From a virus: DNA of 64,000 bases. Both the position numbers and the translations under genes were made by a program. Positions 9,106 through 18,989 of the stretch are shown in pieces. Positions within the stretch are counted from its first letter, which is position 1, and each line of letters starts with the position of its first letter. The stretch covers positions 124,001 to 188,000 of the IMG/VR virus record IMGVR_UViG_3300013120_000738; one strand, 5' to 3'. The notes beneath the pieces were generated by a model. It was not told where the DNA came from. It ran no database searches and saw nothing but the letters and a program-made list of their open reading frames with translations.

Positions 9106-10134
9106 ATGGCAAACCCAAAGAATTTAAGATTTGCTTTCGTCAAGCAAGAGATCCATAGTGACTTATATAATTGCCAACACGATGCTGATCCAGCTACTAA
9201 GATATTATCATCATTATCAAGAGTAGGACCAAGTGGATTATTCACTCTGTATGACGCAGATTTCTATGTGGTAAAGGTCGATAAAGCTCCAGAGTGCCAG
9301 ACATGGCAAGAAGTCAGAAAAAGAATACAAAATAGACGTAGACTAGCAGAAAGACATAAGAAATATAGCATCAGCGTGGATGATGTAAAATGGTCTGATT
9401 ATGATATAGTTATATGTCTAGATATATCCATTCCAGAACGTATAGTCAAAAAATATAGACGAACTTTGTGGTGCTATATGCCAACAGAACCATCATGTAT
9501 GGCATCGTACAAAGGACCTTTAAGAGCTAGTTACAATGCTAGATTGAACCAAGATGTTGGACGGACAATACAAACTAAATTCGGGGTGGTATGCTTTCCA
9601 TATTCGTTTATAGAGCCCGGATCATTAAAAAAATTATCCACCAACCATTCCGGCCCACAAAAGAAAGACGGTGTATTCGTAGAATATAATTGGGTACAAA
9701 CCAGTAATAAAGCTATGAAAATCAAAGGGCTAGGTCCAGTCCGTACAATAGTCCCAGCAGCAGGAAAGAGATCACAAGACCCAAATACCCCATATATTTC
9801 TGCTGTAGATCACAGGATACGCACAATAGATAGACTATGTGCCTCGAAATTCTTCCTCAAGTATGGTGGTAGAATAATTCGTGGTAATTCTATAGCAGAG
9901 GCTATGGCATGTAACGCAGTAGCTGTATGTAAACCATCACTCATAATATATAGTCAATTACTATGTAAACGAGCACGAATTAAAGGATTGGCAGAGGCGA
10001 TAGAATTTATTAAAAGTGTAGACGAAACCACTAGACAACAAATGATCAAACGACAAAACGAATTAATGTGGTCCCTATTGATCAATAGACCAATACAATC
10101 ATTAATGAACTTATTTGAGCTTAAAAGAAAATGA
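9106..10134 (+). CDS. Probable GT-B glycosyltransferase
   Basis: 342 aa from ATG at 9106 after AAGAGGGA. The C-terminal domain has GGRIIRGNSIAEAMACNAVAV, which resembles the donor-site glycine/glutamate segment of GT-B enzymes, and the N-terminal domain reads SDYDIVICLDIS. It overlaps the exostosin-like gene by ATGA. Specific sugar unknown. Confidence 0.6.
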   Translation: MANPKNLRFAFVKQEIHSDLYNCQHDADPATKILSSLSRVGPSGLFTLYDADFYVVKVDKAPECQTWQEVRKRIQNRRRLAERHKKYSISVDDVKWSDYDIVICLDISIPERIVKKYRRTLWCYMPTEPSCMASYKGPLRASYNARLNQDVGRTIQTKFGVVCFPYSFIEPGSLKKLSTNHSGPQKKDGVFVEYNWVQTSNKAMKIKGLGPVRTIVPAAGKRSQDPNTPYISAVDHRIRTIDRLCASKFFLKYGGRIIRGNSIAEAMACNAVAVCKPSLIIYSQLLCKRARIKGLAEAIEFIKSVDETTRQQMIKRQNELMWSLLINRPIQSLMNLFELKRK

Positions 10135-11090
10135 TAAAAATCTACACAGAATTCAAAGCTGTAAGAAAGAAATTACATATTGCTAGGGCTATAGCACCAT
10201 TTGCCCCTTTCGAAACTCACCACCGTGAAAAACACCCGGCCTATTTCAGAAAAGCAGACCAACTAATAACTATCACAGGTCTTAAAGACTGTGATGTTGC
10301 TATCTATCCAGAAGAATGGCAAGGTAAAAAAGATCAGCACCTCACTAAATTCGTCGATAGGGTAAGAAAAGCCGGTAAGAGAACAGTAGTATTCATGGTC
10401 CAGGACTTTCCACGCAATCCTAATGAAGGATTGGGTTCGTACAAACATCCAGATGTTATTATATTAAAAACATCATGCTACGCCAGTAAAGGCGATACAC
10501 ATGCATTATCTGCGCTACGACCAGACATGCGTGAATTTGCCGATCAGTATAAAATAAGCACTGCACCGAGAGGATGGAAAGATGTACCAACGATTGGCTT
10601 CTGCGGTCAATCCAATACTAGCTTACGATCTAGAATTGTTAAGTCGATTAGAGATAGTGGCCTTAATGATAATTTCATTATACGTCCAAGTTTTTGGGCA
10701 GGATTACCAAGGGATGCTATAATAAATCGTACAGAGAGATACCATAAAGTACGAAGAGAATTTATCCAAAATATGACTCAATCTGATTATTGTCTGTGTA
10801 TGAGAGGTGCTGGAAATTTCTCATTACGGATGTGTGAAGCTATGGCATGTTCCCGTATCCCCGTGTTTATCAATACTGATTGTGTGTTACCATATATGAA
10901 TCATATACCATGGAGAGACATAGTAGTATGGGTTGATAGACCTCGTGATGTGGTTAATGATATTAGAGAATTTCATAAGCGCACAAAACAATCTTTCCGG
11001 GAAGCTCAACAACGTTGTAGAGAGATATGGAAGGATTGGTTAAGTTTAGAGGGATATATATCGAAATTACATCTTATTTTATCAAAATAG
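10131..11090 (+). CDS. Exostosin-like glycosyltransferase
   Basis: 319 aa. The C-terminal half has YCLCMRGAGNFSLRMCEAM followed by ACSRIPVFI and PWRDIVVW, the typical exostosin (GT47-type) donor-binding segment. Starts with an ATGA overlap and ends with a 17 nt overlap with the convergent sulfotransferase-like gene. A homologous gene occurs at 16085. Confidence 0.75.
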   Translation: MIKIYTEFKAVRKKLHIARAIAPFAPFETHHREKHPAYFRKADQLITITGLKDCDVAIYPEEWQGKKDQHLTKFVDRVRKAGKRTVVFMVQDFPRNPNEGLGSYKHPDVIILKTSCYASKGDTHALSALRPDMREFADQYKISTAPRGWKDVPTIGFCGQSNTSLRSRIVKSIRDSGLNDNFIIRPSFWAGLPRDAIINRTERYHKVRREFIQNMTQSDYCLCMRGAGNFSLRMCEAMACSRIPVFINTDCVLPYMNHIPWRDIVVWVDRPRDVVNDIREFHKRTKQSFREAQQRCREIWKDWLSLEGYISKLHLILSK

Positions 11091-11652
11091 GAGGCATTGT
11101 CTCTATTCTTGTGATTAAATTCCTATAGATTCTGGTTAGAGCCTCTTGGACATGAGGCGGTTGCTTCCGCCAATCACTTTTCCTTTTCTTCCTCTCTAAC
11201 TTTAGTCTACGTCCAAAGAACTCACTTATTTCATCAAGATGATCAAACATTGTTTCGTATTTTATGAATATTATATTATTTATTTTAGCAGTTACCCAAT
11301 TATCAAAATGTTTAGACAATCTAAATTGGTCTCTGCCTTCATCTAAGAATCCTTGAAGAGTTATAGATCCTGGAATTTTAACTCCGAGGTTCAAACCATG
11401 AAGATGACAAAATTTCTTGCCATGATTTTCATGTCTAAAAAAGAATGATAATACAGAATCACGTGGGTCACCGTAAATATATCCGGATTTCTCTTGTATC
11501 TTCTTTGGTGGCACACGACGATGTTTCAGGTGCCCATGATTAGGAATACCTAATGCCCGACGCAAGGCTGTAGTACAACAACCACCATAACTATATATTT
11601 CAGACATATCCTTCTTCTTGGCCGGTACCGCAATCTCTTTATAAGTTGGCAT
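11074..11652 (-). CDS. Sulfotransferase-like protein
   Basis: About 192 aa. The pattern YGDPRDSVLSFFFR matches the 3'-phosphate-binding arginine/serine segment of PAPS sulfotransferases, and IIFIKYETMFDHLDEISEFFG matches their late helix. The 5' P-loop-like segment (GGCCTTALRRALG) is unusual. The start could be ATG 11652 or the later ATG with AAGGAT before it. Likely sulfates a glycan made by this cluster. Confidence 0.55.
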   Translation of the reverse strand: MPTYKEIAVPAKKKDMSEIYSYGGCCTTALRRALGIPNHGHLKHRRVPPKKIQEKSGYIYGDPRDSVLSFFFRHENHGKKFCHLHGLNLGVKIPGSITLQGFLDEGRDQFRLSKHFDNWVTAKINNIIFIKYETMFDHLDEISEFFGRRLKLERKKRKSDWRKQPPHVQEALTRIYRNLITRIETMPPILIK

Positions 11653-11657
11653 ATAAA

Positions 11658-12131
11658 ATGCTACCAATATACCAAGGAAACCCATACGCAATAGATGAGA
11701 ATGAATGGAATCTACTGATAGAATTCCTAAGATCGAATAATATAAGATCAGTCATTGAATTTGGCGTTGGTATCTCAACCAAATTATTTTTGGCCATGTG
11801 TAGCAGAGTAGTCTCTTACGAACATGACCAGGACTGGGCATCCAAATTTGATCATGATGTAATCCTCTATGACCCTATGAAACCAATACAGTATATCGAT
11901 GAAAAATTTGACCTCGCGTTTGTAGATGGTCCAAATGGAAAATTCAGAATTCCTGATAATTGTAGTAGGTACTATACTACGGAAGCTGCGAAAAAGCATT
12001 CTGATATAATCATAATTCATGACTCAAAACGAGATGGTGAGACAGAGACAATAAGAAGATTATTATCAGATTGGCAGAGACAAGATTTACCATCGGCAAG
12101 AGGATTGACCATATTTAGGAGAAAAGGATGA
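11658..12131 (+). CDS. SAM methyltransferase-like protein
   Basis: About 157 aa. SVIEFGVGISTKLFLA is a motif I glycine loop; VVSYEHDQDW, FDLAFVDGPNGK and IIIIHDSKRDGE follow in Rossmann order. A TTG at 11646 is an alternative start. Short for the family, a minimal catalytic core. Overlaps sqdB by ATGA. Confidence 0.65.
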   Translation: MLPIYQGNPYAIDENEWNLLIEFLRSNNIRSVIEFGVGISTKLFLAMCSRVVSYEHDQDWASKFDHDVILYDPMKPIQYIDEKFDLAFVDGPNGKFRIPDNCSRYYTTEAAKKHSDIIIIHDSKRDGETETIRRLLSDWQRQDLPSARGLTIFRRKG

Positions 12132-13315
12132 AGGTTTTTATAGCAGGTATTGATGGATATCTCGGCTGGCCACTAGCGATGCATCTCTCACAACGTGGTC
12201 ATCAAGTATCAGGTTGTGATACATTGGTCAGACGTAAATGGGTTGCGGAGATGGGAAGTGTATCTGCTATTCCTATCGCAGACTTACCAAGACGACAAAC
12301 ATTGTTCAAGGCTGCATTCAATCATCATCTCGACATACATTTATTAGATCTGACTAATTATCATCGTATAGCAGAAGTGCTAAAAAACGTAGAACCAGAC
12401 GTTATCGTGCACTTCGCTGAGATGCCATCGGCACCATATAGTATGGTAGACTTCGAACATTGTGTTTATACCCATACTAATAATATCAATGGCACACTTG
12501 TCCTACTCCACGCAATGCGAGATGTATGCCCAAATGCTCACCTATTGAAGTTAGGCACGATGGGTGAATATGGTACACCGAATGTGGATATCCCAGAAGG
12601 ATATTTCGATATCGAATATCGCGGTCGACGAGAAGTATTGCCATTCCCAAGGCAAGCTGGTAGTTGGTATCATCAAACCAAAGTCCACGATAGCCATAAC
12701 ATTATGCTTGCCTGCAGAATCTGGGGACTCAAATCCACCGATATTATGCAAGGAGTCGTATATGGTAGTGCTGATATTATGGATGAATACCCAGAACTTG
12801 CTACCAGATTTGATTTTGATCAATGCTTTGGAACGGCCATAAACCGATTTTGTATGCAGGCTGTATTGGGGATTCCAATCACACCATATGGAAAAGGAAA
12901 ACAAAAACGTGGTTTCATTCCTCTAAAGGACTCGATGCAATGTCTTACGCTGGCAGCTGAAAATCCTCCTGAAGATGGCGAATACCGCGTATTTAACCAA
13001 TTCGAAGAAGTGTATGATGTTACTACACTTGCAAATATAGTAGCTAAAGCCGCAAAAAAATTAGGACAGTCTGTTGAAATACGAAATTTAACAAACCCGA
13101 GAAAAGAACAAGAAGATCATTATTACAATCCTGATCATCGACGTTTATTAGAACTTGGGTACGAACCGACAACTGATATTGCGGCTGAAGTCCGTACGAC
13201 ATTAGCTAGATTACTTCCATATAGGGAACAATTAGAGGCGTATAAAGATGTCGTCATACCAGACATTAGATGGGACGGAACAACCAGAAGAAGCGAATAT
13301 CTACCAACATCATGA
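12128..13315 (+). CDS. sqdB: UDP-sulfoquinovose synthase
   Basis: 395 aa, full length. The match to SQD1/SqdB is very strong: AGIDGYLGWPLA (NAD), VHFAEMPSAPYSMVD, KLGTMGEYGTPNVDIPEGY, GSWYHQTKVHDSHNI (active-site Tyr-xxx-Lys), QGVVYGSA, GFIPLKDSMQC and RVFNQFEE. The enzyme makes UDP-sulfoquinovose from UDP-glucose and sulfite, the head group of sulfolipid and of some sulfonated surface glycans. In a glycosyltransferase cluster it most likely feeds a sulfonated sugar into a phage- or host-surface glycan. Confidence 0.92.
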   Translation: MKVFIAGIDGYLGWPLAMHLSQRGHQVSGCDTLVRRKWVAEMGSVSAIPIADLPRRQTLFKAAFNHHLDIHLLDLTNYHRIAEVLKNVEPDVIVHFAEMPSAPYSMVDFEHCVYTHTNNINGTLVLLHAMRDVCPNAHLLKLGTMGEYGTPNVDIPEGYFDIEYRGRREVLPFPRQAGSWYHQTKVHDSHNIMLACRIWGLKSTDIMQGVVYGSADIMDEYPELATRFDFDQCFGTAINRFCMQAVLGIPITPYGKGKQKRGFIPLKDSMQCLTLAAENPPEDGEYRVFNQFEEVYDVTTLANIVAKAAKKLGQSVEIRNLTNPRKEQEDHYYNPDHRRLLELGYEPTTDIAAEVRTTLARLLPYREQLEAYKDVVIPDIRWDGTTRRSEYLPTS

Positions 13316-13997
13316 TCTACAGGATATCGAGATCACGTTTAGAGGTAGAAAAATACGAGTATTCGACGGAGATAAACTAGGAGCTCACCTTGCAAAAGGA
13401 CGATATTATGATATAGAGAATCTTAGATTAACTAAACAATATATAGGGCCTGATACAATAGTTATAGATATTGGTGCTAATATTGGAAATCATTCTCTCT
13501 ATTATCTTATTGAATGTGGATGCAAAAACGTCCATGCATTTGAACCAGTACCAGAAACATTCGCTTTATTATTACATAATTTAAAAGATTTTAGTAATGC
13601 TTTATCGTACAATATTGGACTTAGCGATGAAGTGCGAACATATGACCATGGCGGTATAAATCCAGAACGCGTTGGCTCAACAGTATTTGCTGAATCAGAT
13701 ACTGGCACCGTATTTCAGACGCTCGATGAATATGAACTTAATGCTGGTTTTATCAAAATCGACGTAGAAGGTTTTGAACTCAATGTTTTGAAAGGTGCAT
13801 TAGAAACCATACATAGATGTAGACCAGTAATAGCTGTAGAAGTAAGAGAAACTGAAGCTATATCCGCTGGGATGGGGCAACATCTACCAGAAACTGCCGT
13901 AGTAGTTAAAGAATTTCTACTGTCTGAAGGTTACAAAATTAGAACAACTAGAACAGGTGCAACACAATTCATATGTATACCGACATCACCATCATAA
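13248..13997 (+). CDS. FkbM-family methyltransferase
   Basis: 249 aa, starting 68 nt inside sqdB in another frame. TIVIDIGANIGNHSLYYL is motif I of FkbM methyltransferases; VHAFEPVPETF and GFIKIDVEGFELNVLKG are also hallmarks. These enzymes O-methylate sugars or polyketides. Next to sqdB and glycosyltransferases, sugar methylation is likely. Confidence 0.85.
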   Translation: MSSYQTLDGTEQPEEANIYQHHDLQDIEITFRGRKIRVFDGDKLGAHLAKGRYYDIENLRLTKQYIGPDTIVIDIGANIGNHSLYYLIECGCKNVHAFEPVPETFALLLHNLKDFSNALSYNIGLSDEVRTYDHGGINPERVGSTVFAESDTGTVFQTLDEYELNAGFIKIDVEGFELNVLKGALETIHRCRPVIAVEVRETEAISAGMGQHLPETAVVVKEFLLSEGYKIRTTRTGATQFICIPTSPS

Positions 13998-14704
13998 TGT
14001 GTGTCTACAATAGACCACATTACTTACCCATTACTTTAGAAGCATTTCGGAAACAAACTGTTAAGTTTCCATTTATCATAGTCAACAATAATCCACAACT
14101 ACATGATGAATTCGCAAGAATTGTGGATCAAGCCGATATCGAACAAGTTAGCTTGGTCCATAGTGATCATAATATAGGTGGTTTCGCAAGGTACTTTACC
14201 GCACGTGATTGTGCATCAACTAAACATGTAATATTCATCGATGATGATCAAGGCATGAAGCCTACTATGATTGAACACTTAGCAGCGAATGCTGTAGATG
14301 GTATAGCAGGACTATGGTGCTTCAATTACCGAGATAGTGCTAATACCAGAGATAGAGTAACCCAAGGCAATGCACAATATGTTGGTACTGGTGGCCAAGT
14401 AGCACTACGTACGATCTTTGAGAGTGCTGGGCTCTATACGGAATTTCCAACACAACCACAACCCTTCCTCCCTAAATTAGATAGACCGTGTATGGAAGAT
14501 CTGTGGTCATCATTCTATGCACGAAACAGATTAAAATTGAAGACCGTCGCATGCGGTAAACTAGAAAAATTCGCTAAGAATTTGAATCGTGACGATAAAG
14601 GTAATTTAATCTGTGAGAACCCTGGTCATAGTAATATTACATGGAATTACAAACCAAAATTTATCAGGTGGATGAGCAAACACTTCGGTGAGAAACTTAG
14701 GTAG
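13973..14704 (+). CDS. GT2 glycosyltransferase
   Basis: 243 aa with ITIIMCVYNRPHYLPITLEAF at the N-terminus (canonical GT2 start), VSLVHSDHNIGG and HVIFIDDDQGM (metal-binding Asp cluster). Overlaps the FkbM gene by 25 nt and the convergent GT2 gene by 8 nt. Confidence 0.8.
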   Translation: MYTDITIIMCVYNRPHYLPITLEAFRKQTVKFPFIIVNNNPQLHDEFARIVDQADIEQVSLVHSDHNIGGFARYFTARDCASTKHVIFIDDDQGMKPTMIEHLAANAVDGIAGLWCFNYRDSANTRDRVTQGNAQYVGTGGQVALRTIFESAGLYTEFPTQPQPFLPKLDRPCMEDLWSSFYARNRLKLKTVACGKLEKFAKNLNRDDKGNLICENPGHSNITWNYKPKFIRWMSKHFGEKLR

Positions 14705-15461
14705 CATACCACGAAGATGCTTCATTATGCCCTTGCCGTAAATGCTTAAAACCATATGGCTCTCGTAATTTATACACTCCTCTTTTTATCTTTCTAGCTA
14801 ATTTGGCAGCTATCTTCTGCCTCTCCTCAGACCGCCTTCTATATTGGCCCTCTTCTCCCTTTAGAGCGTATCTGTATCTATATGTATTATCATTTTTTGC
14901 TTTACCGGCGTTTGGGTGCATATGTTCGAATATAACTTCTGCAAAGTAGAACCTGACATCGTACCCTAATTTATTCAATCTGTTAGCTATATCATGGACG
15001 TGCGTATCGCACCACTCTCTTAGATATCCCCTTGGTATAAAATAACCTACTTCATTGATCCATGCTCTTGACATTATTGGAAATGTCGCCAAGCCTCGGC
15101 ATTGTATCAAATCATTACCCCAGATGAAATAGAAATGATTGCCGGGATCCGGGGTCATATCATATATCGTTTTATCCCAGTCTTGTGTCCTGAAAACAGC
15201 GTCATCAGCACACATCATTACTCTGTCTGCCGTGGCTAAAGGATAACAATCCTCCCAGAGATCAGACATACATTTAGGTCTTTTCTTGGTAACTATTTTA
15301 CCGTGTTTTTGGATTACATCAGGGACTGTAGAATCATCCGCATCTAGGCGGAATATAAGTTCTACTTTATCAGGATCATGTGCTAGATCGAGGATGGAAG
15401 AAACTAGCCGTTTAATATTATTCGGCCGTTCTCTAGTCGGAATACAGATTGAGAAGTTCAT
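14697..15461 (-). CDS. GT2 glycosyltransferase
   Basis: 254 aa beginning MNFSICIPTRERPNNIKRL, with IFRLDADDS and RVMMCADDAVF. The ATG abuts the divergent ATG at 15462 within a CATATG sequence. A basic, Arg/Lys-rich C-terminal 60 residues follows HPNAGKAKNDNTYRY. Likely sugar transfer in the same glycan pathway. Confidence 0.75.
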   Translation of the reverse strand: MNFSICIPTRERPNNIKRLVSSILDLAHDPDKVELIFRLDADDSTVPDVIQKHGKIVTKKRPKCMSDLWEDCYPLATADRVMMCADDAVFRTQDWDKTIYDMTPDPGNHFYFIWGNDLIQCRGLATFPIMSRAWINEVGYFIPRGYLREWCDTHVHDIANRLNKLGYDVRFYFAEVIFEHMHPNAGKAKNDNTYRYRYALKGEEGQYRRRSEERQKIAAKLARKIKRGVYKLREPYGFKHLRQGHNEASSWYAT

Positions 15462-16088
15462 ATGAATATCTATTGTTACTATACCCAATCACATGATGTT
15501 TTCTTCAGAGAATGGTTTACAGCGACCATCCAAGATAAGTTTAAAATTGTAAGTACTAGAGACACAACCCAATATTGCAAAACAGCCAGTTACCGAACCA
15601 AAGGTTGGAGAGAAACACAAATAAAGAAAATCAAATTATGGCTAAGAGCTATTAATACTACAGACGTATTCATAGGATCCGATGTCGACATCCAATGGTT
15701 TGGTCCAACAAAGAAAGTCCTATTAAAAGAATTGGGAAAAAGAGATCTCGCTATCCAGTCATACGGAGGTGGTACTGTTTGTTCAGGATTTTTCATTTGC
15801 CGCAGTAATGAAAGAACAAAAAAGCTCTGGACAGCAGTGTTAGAAGGACTTCGTAATAACAAATCACAAGGTGAACAGGATATTTTACAAGGGCACCTGA
15901 ATAACGGGATGGTAAGGTGGACAGAACTATCAAGGAATTTATTCTGGACACCCAACAAAGAATGTGCCCTAAAAAATCTCAAGGTTCCTGATAAGGTATT
16001 GTTACATCATGCTACTTACGTAGTTGGTGTCGATGCTAAGATAAAACAGATGAAATACGTAAGAGATATCGTAAGGCAACGGAAATGA
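15462..16088 (+). CDS. Nucleotide-diphospho-sugar transferase
   Basis: 208 aa. VFIGSDVDIQWFGP is a DxD-type GT-A metal site, followed by GGTVCSGFFICRSNERTKKLW and QGEQDILQGHL, matching the nucleotide-diphospho-sugar transferase family. The gene start touches the divergent GT2 start; the end overlaps the next gene by ATGA. Confidence 0.75.
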   Translation: MNIYCYYTQSHDVFFREWFTATIQDKFKIVSTRDTTQYCKTASYRTKGWRETQIKKIKLWLRAINTTDVFIGSDVDIQWFGPTKKVLLKELGKRDLAIQSYGGGTVCSGFFICRSNERTKKLWTAVLEGLRNNKSQGEQDILQGHLNNGMVRWTELSRNLFWTPNKECALKNLKVPDKVLLHHATYVVGVDAKIKQMKYVRDIVRQRK

Positions 16089-16906
16089 TATACAAAATAC
16101 TACCAAAATTGTTCATAAAAAGAGTACCAACTGAATTAACAGCATTACAAATATTCGAAGCCAATCCAATAGATGTTCCCTATATAGCAGCACCTTGGGC
16201 TGCAATTATAAATGATGAAAGATTAGATGAAGCTCAACAACTATTAAGGTCTATGCGAATAAAGGCAGGTGCATTTACTATATGTCAACATATTTCCTAT
16301 CATAGGATAATACCAATCCTAAAAGAGCTCAATCTCAGAGCTCTGTTTACTCCACACGTCTGCAAAGATCATGCAATCAATGTCTTACCATTTCCACATA
16401 TTGCTAAGCATAGTGGAGATCCTCAAGAAAAAACCATTCATTATTCTTTTATCGGTGCTCCAACGCACCGAGTTAGAGAAGCTATATTCAAAATGCCAAA
16501 AAGGCAAGATGTTGTAATCAAGAGAAGAGGGCAATGGCATTGGGATTCAAGTCCATCAGTTATACAAGAGAATGAAGAAGAATATGTTTCTGTGCTCCGT
16601 AGATCCAGATTTTCGTTATGCCCAAGAGGCACAGGAGCTAGCACGATTAGACTTTGGGAATCATTACGAGCAGGAGCTATACCAGTAATTTTATCAGATG
16701 CTCTTCGCTTACCACGTACTGTCAACTGGCATCACTGTGTTATAAGAATCCCAGAGAAAAGAGTAGACGATGTTCATAAGGTAATTTCACATATCAGTCC
16801 GGATCACGAAGCTGAACTCAGGCAGAACTGTTACAAGGCGTATGAGTTAAATTCTGGCATAAATTTGGTTAAATGTATTAGAGTATACTTTGGAAACATA
16901 ATGTAA
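16085..16906 (+). CDS. Exostosin-like glycosyltransferase
   Basis: 273 aa. SRFSLCPRGTGASTIRLWE, then LRAGAIPVILSD, is the conserved exostosin donor segment; upstream HYSFIGAPTHRVREAI fits the same family. Coupled by ATGA to the preceding transferase and a paralogue of the gene at 10131. Confidence 0.75.
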   Translation: MIYKILPKLFIKRVPTELTALQIFEANPIDVPYIAAPWAAIINDERLDEAQQLLRSMRIKAGAFTICQHISYHRIIPILKELNLRALFTPHVCKDHAINVLPFPHIAKHSGDPQEKTIHYSFIGAPTHRVREAIFKMPKRQDVVIKRRGQWHWDSSPSVIQENEEEYVSVLRRSRFSLCPRGTGASTIRLWESLRAGAIPVILSDALRLPRTVNWHHCVIRIPEKRVDDVHKVISHISPDHEAELRQNCYKAYELNSGINLVKCIRVYFGNIM

Positions 16907-16946
16907 AAACATATCTCATCTCATATCCATTCGGACAGGTAGAGCT

Positions 16947-17177
16947 ATGTGGAGCATACAAAATGGTGCTAATCAAGTCACGCTCTTTTACAACAGACAA
17001 AGGGTTGCTGACATCTCATTCTTCACAAATCCAAAGTCGGCTAAAGACTTGGCGGCAAGAATGTTAGTATGTCTCAACCATTGTGAGCATATAAAAACAG
17101 AAGATCTTATTGAACCACCATCTTGCCACAAAGATCCTGAACAAGCTTCAGAGCCGCTGCAATTACCTGCGCCATAG
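16947..17177 (+). CDS. Small unknown protein
   Basis: 76 aa after an ACAGGTAG SD. Begins MWSIQNGANQVTLFY and has SAKDLAARMLVCLNH. The last 70 nt overlap the convergent remains of glf, and the C-terminus is Pro-rich, so the 3' part may have been acquired through the decay of glf. Moderate support only. Confidence 0.4.
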   Translation: MWSIQNGANQVTLFYNRQRVADISFFTNPKSAKDLAARMLVCLNHCEHIKTEDLIEPPSCHKDPEQASEPLQLPAP

Positions 17178-18143
17178 AATAATACTTGTAATAAGCGAGC
17201 CTACCACCAAGTATATGGTTAGGATCTATCATTCCTATATATCTTCCATATAGTTCTCTATTTTTAATATCATCGATCGGATAATACTTCTCCCTACCTT
17301 CAATCCAGTCTTGAGGATATTCCTTAGTGATAATCGTCCGAGGATTGTCCGAGAAGTCAAAATGTTTATGTTCAATAATTCTAGTATATGGGGTTTGTTC
17401 TTCAGTATAATTAACCGCAGCTACTCCTTGATAATCACCACTATGTTCTTCCTCTTCGAATCGTAGACTACGCCACTCTAATGCACCATGAGTATAACCA
17501 AAATATTCATCAATCGCTCCAGTAAATACTGTTCTATTCGCAGACGCATCAAGTCCTCTTCTATCACTAAAATAATCAACTCCCAGATGTACTGGAATAC
17601 CCTGTAGTAATCTTTCGAATATAGCAATATACCCGCCTATTGGTATCCCTTGATATTGTACATTATAATAATTATCATCATACGTGAGCCGTATAGGCAC
17701 CCTCATACCAATTGCTTTCGGTAACAATCGAGGCTCTTTTCCCCATTGTTTTTTAGTATATCCATAAAAGAAAATTTGATATATTTCCTCGCCAACTTGC
17801 GATAAAAGCCATTCTTCCAGATTGCTAGGATTATCTGTAGGCACGCGGACTTGCTCGAGTTGAGCTCGAGCTTCTCTCGGTGTGGTAACACCCCATAATT
17901 GATATAATGTTAGTAAATTTATTGGAAAGGAGTAATATATTTCCAGATTTTGTCGCTTCCAGTGTTAAATATATGTGGCCCATATTGATGTACGTGAATA
18001 CCATTCCTATTGTGTGTATAACAATTGCCACCTATATGGTTTCTTCTATCAATAACGAGAATTTTGGCCCCACGATCGGTCATCTCTCGTGCAAAGACAG
18101 ATCCAAATAGGCCCGCACCAACCACTAGATAGTCATATTTCAT
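17107..18143 (-). pseudogene. glf: UDP-galactopyranose mutase, broken by internal deletion
   Basis: The N-terminal part from ATG 18143 has the FAD dinucleotide fold YLVVGAGLFGSVFAREM, then RRNHIGGNCY and QYGPHIFNT, and stops at 17919 soon after KYITPF. The frame resumes one base over as PINLLTLYQLWGV and continues to 17107 with WGKEPRLLPK, GGYIAIFERLLQ and the FAD-binding LGGRLAYYKYYSM. Compared with the family about 25 residues are missing exactly at the frame change, so a deletion of roughly 75 nt caused the shift. The enzyme makes UDP-galactofuranose and is most likely inactive here. Confidence 0.85.
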
Positions 18144-18969
18144 GATTGCATCTGTTGTAATGTGCCGTGACGAAAATGCCTACTTGCGAGAATGGTGTGA
18201 ATGGCATTACGCTATTGGCTTCGATAGGTTATTAATTTTCGATGATCAATCCAAGGTACCATTAGCTGACACGGTACGGACATTCCCGTACTTTTTACGT
18301 GAAGTAATTGAAGTCCATAAGGTTAAAATATCTGATAATAACAGATTGCAGCTAACATATTTAAGTATCATCGTCAATCTAGGCTCAAAATATGAATGGA
18401 TTGCTTTCATTGACACAGATGAATTTATCGTACCAAAACGAGATAAAAATATAAAGACATTATTAAAACGATATAGAGCTTACGGAGGATTAGTACTCAA
18501 TTGGCAAGTTTTTGGTTCAAATGGGAGATTAACCAGAAACAAAGGTAGCCAAATAGATTCACTGATATGGAAAGCAGCTGAAGATAGCCCAGTGAACAAG
18601 CACGTTAAAAGTATAATTCAACCAAGTAAAGTAGTACTAGAACCACCTGGTACTCCACATGCATTTTCATATATAGATGGCACCTATGCTGTAAATTGCC
18701 AAAGAACTAAAGTGGATGGACCATTTTCAGATCCCCACGTAAAAATAGCCCAAATCAATCATTATTTATTGCGGTCTAGAGAAGAATATTTAGAGAAAGC
18801 ACAGCGAGCCAGACCTGATACTGGCCATTGTGTAAGAGACACAAGAGCTTTCGACAGGCACGATAAAGAGTACTCATTAGTACAAGATCTTGCTGCTTTA
18901 AAATTAAAGAAGGAATTACCCAGATTCGGATGGATGTCTATTAGGACACCACCATACTTAGGCATCTAG
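18142..18969 (+). CDS. GT92/GT2-like glycosyltransferase
   Basis: 275 aa starting MIASVVMCRDENAYLREWCE, with EWIAFIDTDEFIVP (DTDE metal site) and QINHYLLRSREEY, as in the DUF23/GT92 and Glyco_tranf_2_4 group. Its ATG overlaps the divergent glf ATG in a CATG sequence. A homologue lies on the minus strand at 23543-24367, in the inverted mosaic, again next to an RNase H gene. Confidence 0.8.
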   Translation: MIASVVMCRDENAYLREWCEWHYAIGFDRLLIFDDQSKVPLADTVRTFPYFLREVIEVHKVKISDNNRLQLTYLSIIVNLGSKYEWIAFIDTDEFIVPKRDKNIKTLLKRYRAYGGLVLNWQVFGSNGRLTRNKGSQIDSLIWKAAEDSPVNKHVKSIIQPSKVVLEPPGTPHAFSYIDGTYAVNCQRTKVDGPFSDPHVKIAQINHYLLRSREEYLEKAQRARPDTGHCVRDTRAFDRHDKEYSLVQDLAALKLKKELPRFGWMSIRTPPYLGI

Positions 18970-18989
18970 CCAAAATGTATTAATAAAGC

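Noticed and set aside
17900-17960. Programmed frameshift in glf
   Set aside because: No slippery site is evident and about 25 conserved residues are absent, so a deletion explains it better.
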